In this document: one piece after another, positions 1 to 8,964 of the stretch
Numbering within the stretch: position 1 is the stretch's first letter
How the letters are laid out: every line of letters begins with the position of its first letter
Source of the DNA: Trinickia fusca
GTDB lineage: Bacteria; Pseudomonadota; Gammaproteobacteria; Burkholderiales; Burkholderiaceae
Direction: 5' to 3'
DNA length: 64,000 nucleotides
Assembly (NCBI RefSeq): GCF_003628145.1
Contig: NZ_RBZV01000008.1
Coordinates: 186,001 to 250,000, forward strand
Program-made: the position numbers and the translations under genes
Notes under the pieces: model-generated
Told to the model about the DNA's origin: nothing
The model's database searches: none
Seen by the model: only the letters and a program-made list of their open reading frames with translations

Positions 1-2
1 GC

Positions 3-839
3 AAGTGGATGGACGGCTGGGAAACTCGCCGCAAGCGCACGACGGGCCAGGACTGGTGCATCGTGAAGCTGGCCCGCCGCGGCACGATCGAAGGCGTCGA
101 CATCGACACGAGCCACTTCACGGGCAACTACCCGCCGGCCGCGTCGATCGAAGCATGCAACGCCGATGGCGAACTGCCGCCCGACGATGCGCAGTGGCAA
201 ATGCTCGTGCCGCCCACCGCGTTGCAGGGGAATCAGCATCACTACATCGCCGTCGACGATCGGCGTGCGTTTTCGCATATCCGCATCACGTTGTTTCCTG
301 ACGGCGGCGTGGCACGGTTGCGCGTCTACGGCAGGCCTTCGCTCGACGCGTCGAATACGGCGACGGCCAGCAACCAGCTCGTCGACTTCGCCGCGGCGAT
401 CAACGGCGCCTATGTCGTCGCTGCGAACAACCAGCACTTCGGCCTCGCATCGAACCTGCTGATGCCAGGCCGCGGTGCGAACATGGGCGACGGCTGGGAA
501 ACACGCCGTCGCCGCGAGCCCGGCAACGATTGGTCGATCATCGCACTCGCGCAACCCGGCGTCATCCGCAAGGTTGAAGTCGATACGGCGTTCTTCAAAG
601 GCAACTATCCCGATCGCTGCTCGTTACAAGCGGCGCGCGTCGTCGGCGGCACGGACGAATCGCTGATCACGCAATCGATGTTCTGGCCCGTGCTGCTGCC
701 CGAGCTGCCGCTACGGATGGATAACCAGCACTTCTATGACAAGGAGCTCGCCTCGCTCGGCGTCGTCACACACGTACGATTCAACATCTACCCCGACGGC
801 GGCGTCTCGCGCTTGCGTCTGTGGGGCGAACCCGCGTAA
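3..839 (+). CDS. alc: Allantoicase, 5'-truncated by window edge
   Basis: Hydrolyses allantoate to ureidoglycolate and urea in cytosolic purine breakdown. The reading frame is open from base 3, so the N-terminus lies outside the window; 278 codons are visible. The protein shows the internal duplication typical of allantoicase. [17 protein letters not shown] block near the start recurs as [18 protein letters not shown] about 155 residues later, and [13 protein letters not shown] recurs as [13 protein letters not shown] at the C-terminus. The next gene, 10 bp downstream, makes the enzyme that consumes its product. Product assignment is confident; the missing part is probably some tens of residues. 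Confidence 0.95.
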   Translation, partial: KWMDGWETRRKRTTGQDWCIVKLARRGTIEGVDIDTSHFTGNYPPAASIEACNADGELPPDDAQWQMLVPPTALQGNQHHYIAVDDRRAFSHIRITLFPDGGVARLRVYGRPSLDASNTATASNQLVDFAAAINGAYVVAANNQHFGLASNLLMPGRGANMGDGWETRRRREPGNDWSIIALAQPGVIRKVEVDTAFFKGNYPDRCSLQAARVVGGTDESLITQSMFWPVLLPELPLRMDNQHFYDKELASLGVVTHVRFNIYPDGGVSRLRLWGEPA

Positions 840-849
840 CGAGGCAATC

Positions 850-1359
850 GTGAGCAACGTCCTCCAGGTTCGACCACTCACTCGCGATGCGTTCGCGCCG
901 TTCGGCGACGTCATCACGCTCGACGGCGCACGCCACTTCCCGATCAATGGCGGCACGACCGAGCGCTTCCACGATCTGGCCAGGATCGACGTGGACGCTG
1001 AAGGCGGACGCCCGCTCGTCAACGTGTTCCGCGGCCAGCCACGCGCGTTGCCGTTCGACGTGTCGATGATGGAACGCCACCCGCTCGGCAGCCAGGCGTT
1101 CATTCCGCTTGGCGACGTTCGCTATCTGGTCGTCGTCGCGCCCGCGGGGCCGTTCGACGAACGGCGCATGCAAGCATTCAGCGTGCAAGGATTCGTCGGC
1201 GTCAACTATGCGCGTGGCGTTTGGCATCACCCGTTGATCTCGCTCGATCGCACGAGCGACTTCATCGTCATCGATCGCGGCGGCAGCCAGCCCAATTGTG
1301 ACGAGATCGAGCTGGCTACGCCTTATCGACTGGCGTTCGACGAAGTGGTGACGACCTGA
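850..1359 (+). CDS. allA: Ureidoglycolate lyase
   Basis: Splits ureidoglycolate into glyoxylate and urea, the step after allantoicase. The 169-residue length is normal for AllA. Recognisable family blocks are the N-terminal [13 protein letters not shown], the central [17 protein letters not shown] and the metal-site region [24 protein letters not shown] start at 850 is chosen because it begins the conserved N-terminus ([15 protein letters not shown]) and lies 10 bp after allantoicase, so the two genes form one operon. The gene ends 7 bp before the convergent MFS gene. Confidence 0.95.
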   Translation: MSNVLQVRPLTRDAFAPFGDVITLDGARHFPINGGTTERFHDLARIDVDAEGGRPLVNVFRGQPRALPFDVSMMERHPLGSQAFIPLGDVRYLVVVAPAGPFDERRMQAFSVQGFVGVNYARGVWHHPLISLDRTSDFIVIDRGGSQPNCDEIELATPYRLAFDEVVTT

Positions 1360-1366
1360 CTGTGCG

Positions 1367-2599
1367 TCAGTCGCCACTGCGCTGCAACGATCGAAAGACC
1401 AGATAGCCCGCAACGATCGCGATCAGTGCCAACGCAAGGGCGAACGCCGTCGCACCCGTGGCGAAGCCGAAGAAGTCGATCACGTAGCCGGTCATGACGG
1501 GCAACAGCCCTGCCGGTACATAGCCGCCCATGTTCATGATCGCGTTTGCTTCGGCCCGGCGTGTGTCGGGCACATGCAGGCCGATCAACGTGAGCCCGCC
1601 CAGTTGCCCCAGCCCTTGGCCAGCACCCGCGAATAGCGCGGCAATCACCAGCAGCACCGCCGACGAGGCATGCACGGCCGCACACAAGGCCATCATCGAG
1701 AGCACCGTCGCCGTCGTGCCGGCGACGAACAGCGTGCGTATCGACCAACGCCGGACGGCGAACTGAACGCCTGTCGCCGTCAGAAACATCGCGCACGCCA
1801 TGCCGCCCGCCAACATCGGGCTGCGCACTTCGAGCAAACGGGCCAACAGCGACGGCCCCAGCGCCAGCACGAACGACGTTGCCGTGATCCCAGGCCCGAA
1901 CACGCCGATGCCGGCCGCTACATGGCGCCGATTCTGCGCCGGCACCGAAGGCAGATGCAGACGCGCAGCGGCACTCCGCTGTGTGCTTGCCGCCCTGCTG
2001 AGTGGCAACCGCCACGCGATCACGAAAGCGCTCAGCAAGATCAGCCACTCGATGCCGAATACCGGCACGATGGGATGGGGGAGCCATTGTGCCGCGCTGC
2101 CGGCCAACAAAGGCCCGAGTCCCGCGCCGAGCACCATCGCCACCGACGCGAGCAACGCCGCTTGTCGACGGCGTTCGACTCCGCCCAGGTCGCCTACCGA
2201 CGCCATGCCTGCCGACACGATCACGCCCACTGCGACACCGGTCAGCAACCGGGCAATGGCAAGCATGGCAATCGACGATGCGCTGGCGAATAACGCGCAG
2301 GCGATAAGGGCGGCGAGGATGCCAGGCAACAGCACAGGCTTGCGGCCATAGCGGTCCGACAGTTGGCCCGCTATTAGCAGCGTACCCAGCAGCCCCGCGA
2401 TGTACAGCGCGAAGATGACCGTCAGCGTGCCCGACGAGAACCCGAGCGCACGCTGCCACACCATGTATAGCGGCGTGGGCGAATTCGACAACATGAAGAC
2501 GGCGGTAACCGTCCACGCCGCTCGCCACATGTCGGGCGAGATGCGCGCTGGCGCCTGGACGGATGACGCTACGGATGGCATTGCGGCGACTTCGGACAT
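1367..2599 (-). CDS. MFS transporter (drug/metabolite efflux type)
   Basis: A 410-residue, 12-helix major facilitator protein of the inner membrane. The loop 2-3 signature GQLSDRYGRKPVLLPG follows the second helix, and hydrophobic segments continue to a C-terminal IAIVAGYLVFRSLQ. The ATG at 2599 has a strong ribosome site (AAGGAGAGG). It is transcribed divergently from a small winged-helix regulator, and a large dyad lies between the two starts, so the pump is probably repressed by that regulator and induced by its substrate. The substrate cannot be told from sequence. Confidence 0.85.
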   Translation of the reverse strand: MSEVAAMPSVASSVQAPARISPDMWRAAWTVTAVFMLSNSPTPLYMVWQRALGFSSGTLTVIFALYIAGLLGTLLIAGQLSDRYGRKPVLLPGILAALIACALFASASSIAMLAIARLLTGVAVGVIVSAGMASVGDLGGVERRRQAALLASVAMVLGAGLGPLLAGSAAQWLPHPIVPVFGIEWLILLSAFVIAWRLPLSRAASTQRSAAARLHLPSVPAQNRRHVAAGIGVFGPGITATSFVLALGPSLLARLLEVRSPMLAGGMACAMFLTATGVQFAVRRWSIRTLFVAGTTATVLSMMALCAAVHASSAVLLVIAALFAGAGQGLGQLGGLTLIGLHVPDTRRAEANAIMNMGGYVPAGLLPVMTGYVIDFFGFATGATAFALALALIAIVAGYLVFRSLQRSGD

Positions 2600-2610
2600 C
2601 GACCTCTCCT

Positions 2611-2657
2611 TGTACGAGTTTTTTCGTACTTTACACTAGTTCGAAAAAACTCGTACA
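2611..2657. promoter_or_regulatory. Dyad operator between MFS pump and ArsR-like regulator
   Basis: A perfect 16-bp inverted repeat, TGTACGAGTTTTTTCG (2611-2626) and its complement CGAAAAAACTCGTACA (2642-2657), spans the short intergenic region. Each half is itself an 18-bp palindrome of the form GTACGA-N6-TCGTAC: 2612-2629 is perfect, and 2639-2656 has one mismatch per arm. The two boxes are 27 bp apart start to start. It lies 12 bp upstream of the pump start and 20 bp upstream of the regulator start, the expected place for a shared repressor site. Confidence 0.8.
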
Positions 2658-2676
2658 TGCTGCTATAGTCTCGGGC

Positions 2677-3054
2677 ATGAAACGACAAAGCCACTCCAAT
2701 CAGGCGGCCGACCTCAAGCCCGCCGACCTTCCCGAGCCGCTGGCTGAGCCGGCCGTTGCGGACCTGCGGCTGGAGGAAATCTTCGCGGCGCTGGCTGATC
2801 CGCTGCGTCTGACGATCGTGCGCATGCTGATGCTCGAATCGGAGGCATACGACCATCCCTGCAGCTGGTTCGGCTTCGATCGCCCCAAGTCGTCGCTGAC
2901 GCATCACTTCAAGGCGCTGCGCGAAGCCGGTGTGCTTCGTCAGCGGCAATACGGGCTCGAACGGCGCAGCCGAGTGCGCACCGAAGACCTCAACGAGCGC
3001 TTTCCGGGTCTGCTCGACCTGGTGGTGCAATGGGAAGCGCCCAACGAGGCGTGA
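2677..3054 (+). CDS. ArsR-like winged-helix transcriptional regulator
   Basis: A 125-residue regulator. The segment LEEIFAALADPLRLTIVRML is the first part of an ArsR-type winged helix, and DRPKSSLTHHFKALREAGVL is the recognition helix with the start of the wing. No obvious metal-binding cysteine cluster is present, so the inducer is probably an organic compound. The ATG at 2677 is chosen; the frame stays open upstream, but the dyad operator occupies that region. It probably represses both itself and the divergent MFS gene. Confidence 0.85.
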   Translation: MKRQSHSNQAADLKPADLPEPLAEPAVADLRLEEIFAALADPLRLTIVRMLMLESEAYDHPCSWFGFDRPKSSLTHHFKALREAGVLRQRQYGLERRSRVRTEDLNERFPGLLDLVVQWEAPNEA

Positions 3055-3117
3055 CGAAGGCCGTCCGATGAAGGCCCAAGTCGAGGTGTCACGACGCCTT
3101 TGCACGGGCTGAGTAGA

Positions 3118-3387
3118 ATGTCCGCCATGGACAAGTGCCGTTACTGCGGAAAGATGCGTGACGAATGGGAATGCCACGGGCAGGAGTGCCGTACGGCCAT
3201 TGCCAAGGCCCTGCGCCGGCACCGTTCGGGATTGCCGATGGTGGCGAACGTCATCCGCAACGAGATCCCCGCCGGTGCCAGCACCGGCGAGGTGATCGCC
3301 GTTCTGTCGCGTCAACGCCGGCGTGCGCGTCGTGCCAACGAAGAGCGACGCGAGCGCAAGGCGGTGGACGGATATGGAGAGGATTGA
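3118..3387 (+). CDS. Small Cys- and Arg-rich hypothetical protein
   Basis: An 89-residue protein of unknown function. The N-terminus CRYCGKMRDEWECHGQEC has four cysteines in a CxxC...C...C arrangement that could bind zinc. The C-terminal third is strongly basic (SRQRRRARRANEERRERK), suggesting nucleic-acid contact. Starts at 3118 (ATG) or 3127 (ATG just before DKCRYC) are both possible. It lies on the same strand as the regulator, 63 bp downstream. I do not recognise a named family. Confidence 0.6.
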   Translation: MSAMDKCRYCGKMRDEWECHGQECRTAIAKALRRHRSGLPMVANVIRNEIPAGASTGEVIAVLSRQRRRARRANEERRERKAVDGYGED

Positions 3388-3486
3388 AGGCGACGTGCAC
3401 TAGTGCGCGCTGGTCAACAAACAACGCATGGACGAGCTTCTATGCTTCAAGGGCCCCTTTGGGCCGCCCATGAAGGAGACGAAGAC

Positions 3487-3792
3487 ATGCGCATGCTTGT
3501 GAACATACGAATTCCCCACGAGCCGTTCAACGCATTTGTGCGTGACGGCACGATCGGCGCAGTGCTGACGCAAATCCTCGAAGACACGAAACCGGAGGCC
3601 GCGTACTTCACGGAGCAGAGCGGCTGGCGCGGTGCTGTCCTCATCGTGGACCTCGACGATCCATCACGCGTGCCCGCTTTGGCTGAGCCGTGGTTCCTGA
3701 AGTTCAACGCCGACTGCGAATTTCGCATCGTGATGCTCGCTGACGACCTCAAGAAAGCAGGACTCGAAGCGCTCGGCGCGAAATGGAAATAG
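3487..3792 (+). CDS. Small conserved protein (often annotated panthothenate synthetase-like)
   Basis: A 101-residue cytosolic protein beginning MLVNIRIPHEPFNAFVRDG and ending LKKAGLEALGAKWK. Close relatives are widespread in Burkholderia and Bradyrhizobium, where they often carry the label panthothenate synthetase without evidence. Size and pattern suit a small alpha-beta barrel protein. The ATG at 3487 is preceded by AAGGAG at 12 bp; the open frame extends further upstream without a better start. It is followed by a clear terminator hairpin, so it is probably monocistronic. Confidence 0.65.
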   Translation: MRMLVNIRIPHEPFNAFVRDGTIGAVLTQILEDTKPEAAYFTEQSGWRGAVLIVDLDDPSRVPALAEPWFLKFNADCEFRIVMLADDLKKAGLEALGAKWK

Positions 3793-3798
3793 TGCTGG

Positions 3799-3828
3799 GC
3801 CGCGTGGGCTTGTGCGCCACGCGGCTTT
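3799..3828 (+). terminator. Hairpin terminator after the 101-residue gene
   Basis: A perfect 9-bp stem, GCCGCGTGG (3799-3807) with CCACGCGGC (3817-3825) and a 9-nt loop, is followed by a short T run. It sits directly after the stop codon at 3790-3792. Confidence 0.65.
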
Positions 3829-3953
3829 CCCGCGATGCTGAAAACTGGTGCGGTTAAATCATCAATATGTTGCCGGAGAAAACATTCGACAGCCATTGCC
3901 TATACTGACGATGCAAATTTTATAGATTCGCCGTCACGAAGGAGCCCTTACGC

Positions 3954-4811
3954 TTGACCCAATACCCCATTACAAAAAGCGTTTGCCTCACCAGATGGAT
4001 CGCGGTGACCTTGGCGTTTACGGCATTCGCGAGTGCCGCGCCAGCTGCAACGCCGAATACGGCATCCGACATTCCAGGCGCGACGTTGACTGCACTGGCC
4101 AACCTGCCTCGTTCGCCGGAAAGCGGTTCACCCGACGAGTACTGCAAGGGATCCTCCCCCGTGTCGGCGGCCGCCAAGTTGGTTGCTGGCCGCGGTTGGA
4201 TCGTGACCTCGGAGGCGCAGCTCGGGCAGTACCAGGTCGTTACGTTCGCAAGTGGATTTGAGCCCGGCACCAGCGGCATGTGCTTCACGCGCAATGGTCG
4301 TCTCGCTGTGTTCGGTAGGGCCGGCTTGATCGCGCTCGCTTATACAGGTCGGGCCGCCGAACTGCAGCTAGGCAACGTCGAGCTGCTCGAAAGCGGTGCA
4401 CTGATGATCTCGGCTGGGGATGGAGTAGGCGCGCCGATCGGTGAACTGCATGAGGTGAATGGTGGGTTTCGATTGACCCGCGTGGCGGCCGAGCGCACGT
4501 TCTGCAATGGTCGTGCGGTCGTCCCCAACGTCTACGGCAAATCGATCAAGGACGCACGCAAGATCCTGATCGCTCGGGGATGGAAACCGAAGCGTCCCGC
4601 AGAGGCATGGGGCGAATTCGATGGGGCAGCCGATTTGGCGAAGCACGGCATCGTCGAAGCGGAAACGTGTTCCGGTACCGGGCTGGGCGATTGCTGGTTC
4701 AATTACAACGGCCCGAGCGGAATCCTGAGAGTGACGACGATAGGAGAAGATCGGGAACGCGGAAACGATGACACCATCGTCGGCTACGACGTGAAGTGCC
4801 GTGCGAAATGA
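3954..4811 (+). CDS. Secreted hypothetical protein with PASTA-like segment
   Basis: A 285-residue exported protein. The N-terminus (WIAVTLAFTAFASAAPAA) is a Sec signal with an Ala-x-Ala cleavage region near residue 30. Residues about 190-215 (VVPNVYGKSIKDARKILIARG) match the VP-x-V-x-G...A...L...G pattern of a PASTA module. Several cysteines in the mature part suggest disulfides in the periplasm. The start is TTG at 3954, with an AAGGAG ribosome site at the right distance and no nearby ATG in frame. The function is unknown. Confidence 0.65.
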   Translation: MTQYPITKSVCLTRWIAVTLAFTAFASAAPAATPNTASDIPGATLTALANLPRSPESGSPDEYCKGSSPVSAAAKLVAGRGWIVTSEAQLGQYQVVTFASGFEPGTSGMCFTRNGRLAVFGRAGLIALAYTGRAAELQLGNVELLESGALMISAGDGVGAPIGELHEVNGGFRLTRVAAERTFCNGRAVVPNVYGKSIKDARKILIARGWKPKRPAEAWGEFDGAADLAKHGIVEAETCSGTGLGDCWFNYNGPSGILRVTTIGEDRERGNDDTIVGYDVKCRAK

Positions 4812-5025
4812 GCCGGTGTTCAGCAAACGCATTCTTCACGTGAATCGGTGGCAGGCGCATGGCGCCGTCCGCCAAGCACGCGCGACGGCGAAGGAATAAA
4901 AAGCGCGCAGGTCCGTTTACGCGAAGCGATCACCCACGTTGCAAGAGATGCGGGTGCAGCGCGACGCCCGTTGACTGTGTCGATCGACCAGCGGGCTGTT
5001 CTTTCGCGAAACGGAGTGACCAATC

Positions 5026-6225
5026 ATGAAAACCTCGCGTCATGTGTCTTCTCTCGACCCGCCTCCCCTAGTCGCCTCGCTGACGAAATCCAAACGGGCC
5101 TTTCATGCGGCCGCCCGTGGCTTGCGCCATGCGGCATGCGCAGTCGGTCTGCTTGCGCTGTCGTTGGGTTCCACATGGGCGGGCGCTGGGACGATTCTTC
5201 CACCCTCGTCCACGGTTGCCTCGACGGTCCCCACCAACGGCGACCTCAATCCGTACGGCATCGCCTTCGTGCCTAGCGGCGTGCCAGCGTGGAGCACGCT
5301 GAAGCCCGGGGACGTGGTGGTGTCCAACTTCAACGCCAGTTCGAACGTGCAGGGCACCGGGACGACCATCGTCAAGCTCGTCACCGATGGCAGCCCCATC
5401 ACCTTTTTCCAGGCTAGTCCCGGACACGGACTCACGACCGCACTGACCGTGCTCAAGAGCGGCTTTGTGCTGGCCGGCAATGTCCCGACCACGACCAACC
5501 AACAAAACGTCACGGTCGTCGCGCCCCCCGGCTCTTTGCTCGTGATCAACCCGCAAGGTGGACTCGTCACTGAATTGCAGGATTCCACTCTGCTGGATGG
5601 CCCCTGGGATATGACGGTGCTCATCGATAACGGGTCGCACGTCACGGCATTCGTGTCGAACGTGTTGAACGGCACCGTGGCGAGGATCGACCTCAGCATC
5701 GGAAGCGGCGGCGCGACACTATTGCCGAGCTCGCACATCATCGCGTCCGGCTACACGTTCCGAACCGATCCCGCGGCGCTCGTCGTCGGCCCAACGGGAC
5801 TCGCCTACGATGCGCAGCATGATGTGCTCTACGTCGCTTCGACCGGTGACAATGCGGTGTTTGCGATTTACGGCGCCGCTTCGCTAACTCACGACGGAGG
5901 CAAGGGAAGGCTGATCTATCAGGACAACGCACACCTTCGTGGACCGCTCGCGTTAGCGCTCGCACCGAATGGACATCTCGTCACGGCAAACGGCGACGCG
6001 GTCAACCCCAACCCGCAGCAAGCGAGCGAGATTGTCGAATTCACGCCTGACGGACGCTTCATCGCTCAGATGCAGGTCGATCCCGCGACGGGCGCTGCAT
6101 TCGGCCTCGCATTCGGACTCAGCAGTAGTGGGCAGGTGCAGTTCGCCGCGGTCAATGACAACACGAATACGGCAACTGTGTGGACGTTGCGCCCGCTTAG
6201 CACCGGCGACGATAACAGCCAATGA
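5026..6225 (+). CDS. Secreted beta-propeller-like (NHL/SMP-30-like) protein
   Basis: A 399-residue exported protein. A long N-terminal region with positive charges is followed by a hydrophobic stretch (CAVGLLALSLGSTWAGAG), giving a likely signal peptide. The mature part repeats blades such as LVVGPTGLAYDAQHDVLYVA, GPLALALAPNGHLVTANGD and FGLAFGLSSSGQVQFAAVND, which resemble NHL/SMP-30 propeller blades. GGAGTG precedes the ATG at 5026. The upstream 214 bp hold no gene. Catalytic residues are not evident, so a binding role is as likely as an enzyme. Confidence 0.65.
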   Translation: MKTSRHVSSLDPPPLVASLTKSKRAFHAAARGLRHAACAVGLLALSLGSTWAGAGTILPPSSTVASTVPTNGDLNPYGIAFVPSGVPAWSTLKPGDVVVSNFNASSNVQGTGTTIVKLVTDGSPITFFQASPGHGLTTALTVLKSGFVLAGNVPTTTNQQNVTVVAPPGSLLVINPQGGLVTELQDSTLLDGPWDMTVLIDNGSHVTAFVSNVLNGTVARIDLSIGSGGATLLPSSHIIASGYTFRTDPAALVVGPTGLAYDAQHDVLYVASTGDNAVFAIYGAASLTHDGGKGRLIYQDNAHLRGPLALALAPNGHLVTANGDAVNPNPQQASEIVEFTPDGRFIAQMQVDPATGAAFGLAFGLSSSGQVQFAAVNDNTNTATVWTLRPLSTGDDNSQ

Positions 6226-6491
6226 AGAAAACTGACGTTTCGTGAGGATGATGGCGCCCAGGTGCGGAGTTGCAACACTCGCTTCGCACAGTCGGCGCCA
6301 TCCCTTTGGAAAGCCTAGCGGATCGCCGCCACTCACCGTCTTTTTTTGATTCGTTATACTGACTGTTTTAGCCGATCAGGGCTCGACAGTCAGCGCTGTA
6401 TGCATGCCCATCGAACGGTGGATGCCATATGGGCTAAACGTGCGGTACGAGCGGCTTATTCCCCACTGATGGTTTCGCCGCTCTTGCTCCG
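6226..6491. terminator. Intergenic region with bulged hairpin (6250-6302)
   Basis: Between the convergent propeller and flavin-reductase genes, GATGGCGCC (6250-6258) pairs perfectly with GGCGCCATC (6294-6302). Inside it GTGCG (6262-6266) pairs with CGCAC (6285-6289), giving a two-tier stem. A T7 run follows at 6339-6345. The position fits a bidirectional transcription terminator. Nothing else is recognisable in these 266 bases. Confidence 0.5.
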
Positions 6492-7088
6492 CTATGCACG
6501 AAAGGTCTTGCCGAGGTATGCACCCAGCGTGTAGTAATGCCTGAACACGTAATACAACGGCCGCCAGCGGTCTAGCTCGACTCGCCCAGCCGACGTCAGA
6601 AGGTCGGCATGCACGTGAACACGCGTAGCCTTGCACTCTGCGGCGACCATCTCGTCTTCGTCGCTGCCAATGGCGTGCATGCGAGTCAACCGCGCTTCGA
6701 TCTGAATCGGGCACTCGGCCACTCGCGAAGCGATTACAGATTCGCTTGCCTTTGCAGTCAGACCCGCGCGTTGAAATTTGTTGTGTTCGAAGCGGTAACC
6801 CATCCGCTTCTTGTCGTCAGGTACGATCTCGGCACCCGTCGTTGCCGCGATGCTTTCGACGTTCGCCCATAGCGATGCATCCGGCAGATTCAGCACGATC
6901 TCGGGACATCGGCTCAGGTTGCCAAAGCATTGCCCTGTGGTTGAGAGCCCGAGTACGAGCGTATCCGACAGCGCCCAGTAGGAGGAGATCGGGCTCAAGT
7001 TGGTGGTGCCGTCCGGATTGACGCTGGAGACGAGTGCGACAGGCGTTCCGAAGTACAGCACAGGCAAGTTGGCGACCCTTGTTTTCAT
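6492..7088 (-). CDS. Flavin reductase-like / FMN-binding split-barrel protein
   Basis: A 198-residue protein of the flavin-reductase-like, FMN-binding split-barrel family. Its N-terminus (LYFGTPVALVSSVNPDGTTN followed by SPISSYWALSDT) is the classic strand pair with the flavin-contacting SPISSY segment, and NLSRCPEIVLNLP follows. Members reduce free flavin for partner monooxygenases or act alone. It lies 112 bp downstream of, and on the same strand as, the flavin monooxygenase that ends cluster 1, so it could belong to that operon. That link is inferred from position only. Confidence 0.75.
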   Translation of the reverse strand: MKTRVANLPVLYFGTPVALVSSVNPDGTTNLSPISSYWALSDTLVLGLSTTGQCFGNLSRCPEIVLNLPDASLWANVESIAATTGAEIVPDDKKRMGYRFEHNKFQRAGLTAKASESVIASRVAECPIQIEARLTRMHAIGSDEDEMVAAECKATRVHVHADLLTSAGRVELDRWRPLYYVFRHYYTLGAYLGKTFRA

Positions 7089-7200
7089 TGTTGTCTCGTG
7101 AGCTTCAACGTCACGAATTTTATGGGTCGCGCACGGTGCGATATTTAAGGCCGTTGTGAAATGTCATCGCCCATAGGGCGAGCGCGATAGCCGCGGACGC

Positions 7201-8943
7201 TCAGTCCCCCGCGTTCGCGCTTTCCGGCTCGTGGCGAACCTGCCTCGCCTCGCGTCCCACCACACGATCGAGCACTGCACCCGCGTCGGGCGGCAACCGA
7301 TCGCCGCGCCACGCGACATGTTGGTCAGGACGCACGAGGATCAGACGACGCTCATAGAGCGCAAGCGCCGCCTCCGCCTTCACCTCGACAACCGCTAGCG
7401 GAATTCCTCGCGCATCGGCCGCCGCGACCAGACGAGCGACGCCGAAGGCATTGCCGTCCCGTTCATCGGCCTGGTCCGTCACGACACGCAGCAACGTGAA
7501 ACCCTTACCGAGCAGGTCGAACACCGATGACCGTCCGCCGTCGTCCCGCCTCACCCACAAATGCGGGAGTCGGCCGCCCGGCACGCTGCTCGGTCGGTAC
7601 TCGAGCGGATCGTCGGCAGGTGGCTCGCCGTCCTCCCAGACAATCGGCGAGCCGTTGTAGCGCCCCCCCAGTTCCACGCCCAACGACGCGAACTGGCTGC
7701 GGAACACCTGTAGCGCGTCGCCCAGCTGCCGGCGCGCCGCCTCGCCACGCTCGTCGTCCGCCTCGATCTCCTCCGGCACTTCGAGCCCGCCGACGCGCTG
7801 CGTAAGGAAACGCGCAGCGGCCGTGTTCCGATGCGCGATTGGACGCCGCTCCACTTCGTACGACGCCAGCAACGACTCGCCCGCCCAGCCTTGCACCGCC
7901 GCCGCGAGTTTCCACGCGAGGTTCGCTGCGCCGTCGATCCCCGTGTTCATCCCGAACCCGCCTGTAGGCGAGAACAGATGGATGGCATCGCCGGCCAGAT
8001 ACACGCGCCCCTGCGCAAACCGCTCTGCCACCAGTGCCACGCCGCCTTGCCAAGGCGCGTGCGCGAGCACCTCGACGTCGACGGGTCGACCCACGCCCTC
8101 CTGTATCCGCCGGATCACGGACGCGTCGTCCGGCATCCGCTCCCCGTCCGGCGCCTGCGACATCAGCAAAAACTCGTCGGCGCCGTCGAGGCTGATCAGC
8201 AGCATCCGCGCTCCGGGCGCCATGACGTTGTACATCCACGCCTTGCGCTCGGCGAGAAAATCGCGGTGCAGCGCCGGAACGCGCACATAGCTCGAGATCA
8301 TCCTGCCGCCGAGAAACCGGTCGCTCGCGCCGCCCGGGCCTTGATAGGCGATGCCGAGCTTGCGGCGCACGAAGCTCGGCCCGCCGTCGCATCCGACCAT
8401 GTACGCCACGCGCCGCTGCTCGGACGCCCCCGACCCGTCGGCAGCCACCGCCGTGAGCGTCACGCCCTCATCGTCCTGCTCGAACTCGGTGACGCGCCAG
8501 CCGAAACGCAGCGTGATGTTGCCGCACGTCTTCGCGTGCTTCAGCATGTGACGCTCTACATACATCTGGTTCGCGCGCAGCAACGGCTCGGGCACCTGGT
8601 CGGTATCGGGAGCGGCGAGCACGTCCCGCATCCGCTGTCGCTCGGACGGCATGGACAGGCGCGCCAGCTCCCAACCGGCCAACCGCGTGAAATACGTGAT
8701 ATCGCGTGGGTGGTCGGCCGGCAATCCGAGCTCGCGCACCGCATCGGCAATCCCCACGCGGCGATAGTGCTCCATCGTCCGCGAGTTGTGCGTGCTGCCC
8801 TTCGGGTGCCACCGGCTCTCTTGCTCGGTGTTGTAGATCACGACCGGCACCCCGTGCCGGTCGAGGAAAAACGCGAGCATGAGCCCGACCGGACCGCCGC
8901 CGACGATCGCCACAGACGAAGTGTTCACGTATGTCGCATTCAC
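7201..8943 (-). CDS. FAD-dependent aromatic monooxygenase (PheA/TfdB type)
   Basis: A 580-residue group A flavoprotein hydroxylase using NAD(P)H and O2 on an aromatic ring. The dinucleotide fold VAIVGGGPVGLMLA is at residues 12-25, the DG motif appears as MVGCDGGPSFVRRKLG, and the FAD-ribityl GD motif as VYLAGDAIHLFSPTGGFGMN. The length and long C-terminal thioredoxin-like extension match phenol or resorcinol hydroxylases. It is the last core gene of the minus-strand cluster, 21 bp after the methyltransferase gene. In this setting the substrate may be an aminohydroxybenzoate, with hydroxylation or decarboxylative hydroxylation preparing the ring for cleavage. The substrate is inference. Confidence 0.88.
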   Translation of the reverse strand: MNATYVNTSSVAIVGGGPVGLMLAFFLDRHGVPVVIYNTEQESRWHPKGSTHNSRTMEHYRRVGIADAVRELGLPADHPRDITYFTRLAGWELARLSMPSERQRMRDVLAAPDTDQVPEPLLRANQMYVERHMLKHAKTCGNITLRFGWRVTEFEQDDEGVTLTAVAADGSGASEQRRVAYMVGCDGGPSFVRRKLGIAYQGPGGASDRFLGGRMISSYVRVPALHRDFLAERKAWMYNVMAPGARMLLISLDGADEFLLMSQAPDGERMPDDASVIRRIQEGVGRPVDVEVLAHAPWQGGVALVAERFAQGRVYLAGDAIHLFSPTGGFGMNTGIDGAANLAWKLAAAVQGWAGESLLASYEVERRPIAHRNTAAARFLTQRVGGLEVPEEIEADDERGEAARRQLGDALQVFRSQFASLGVELGGRYNGSPIVWEDGEPPADDPLEYRPSSVPGGRLPHLWVRRDDGGRSSVFDLLGKGFTLLRVVTDQADERDGNAFGVARLVAAADARGIPLAVVEVKAEAALALYERRLILVRPDQHVAWRGDRLPPDAGAVLDRVVGREARQVRHEPESANAGD

Positions 8944-8964
8944 GCGTGTCGCTCCCGGATCTCG

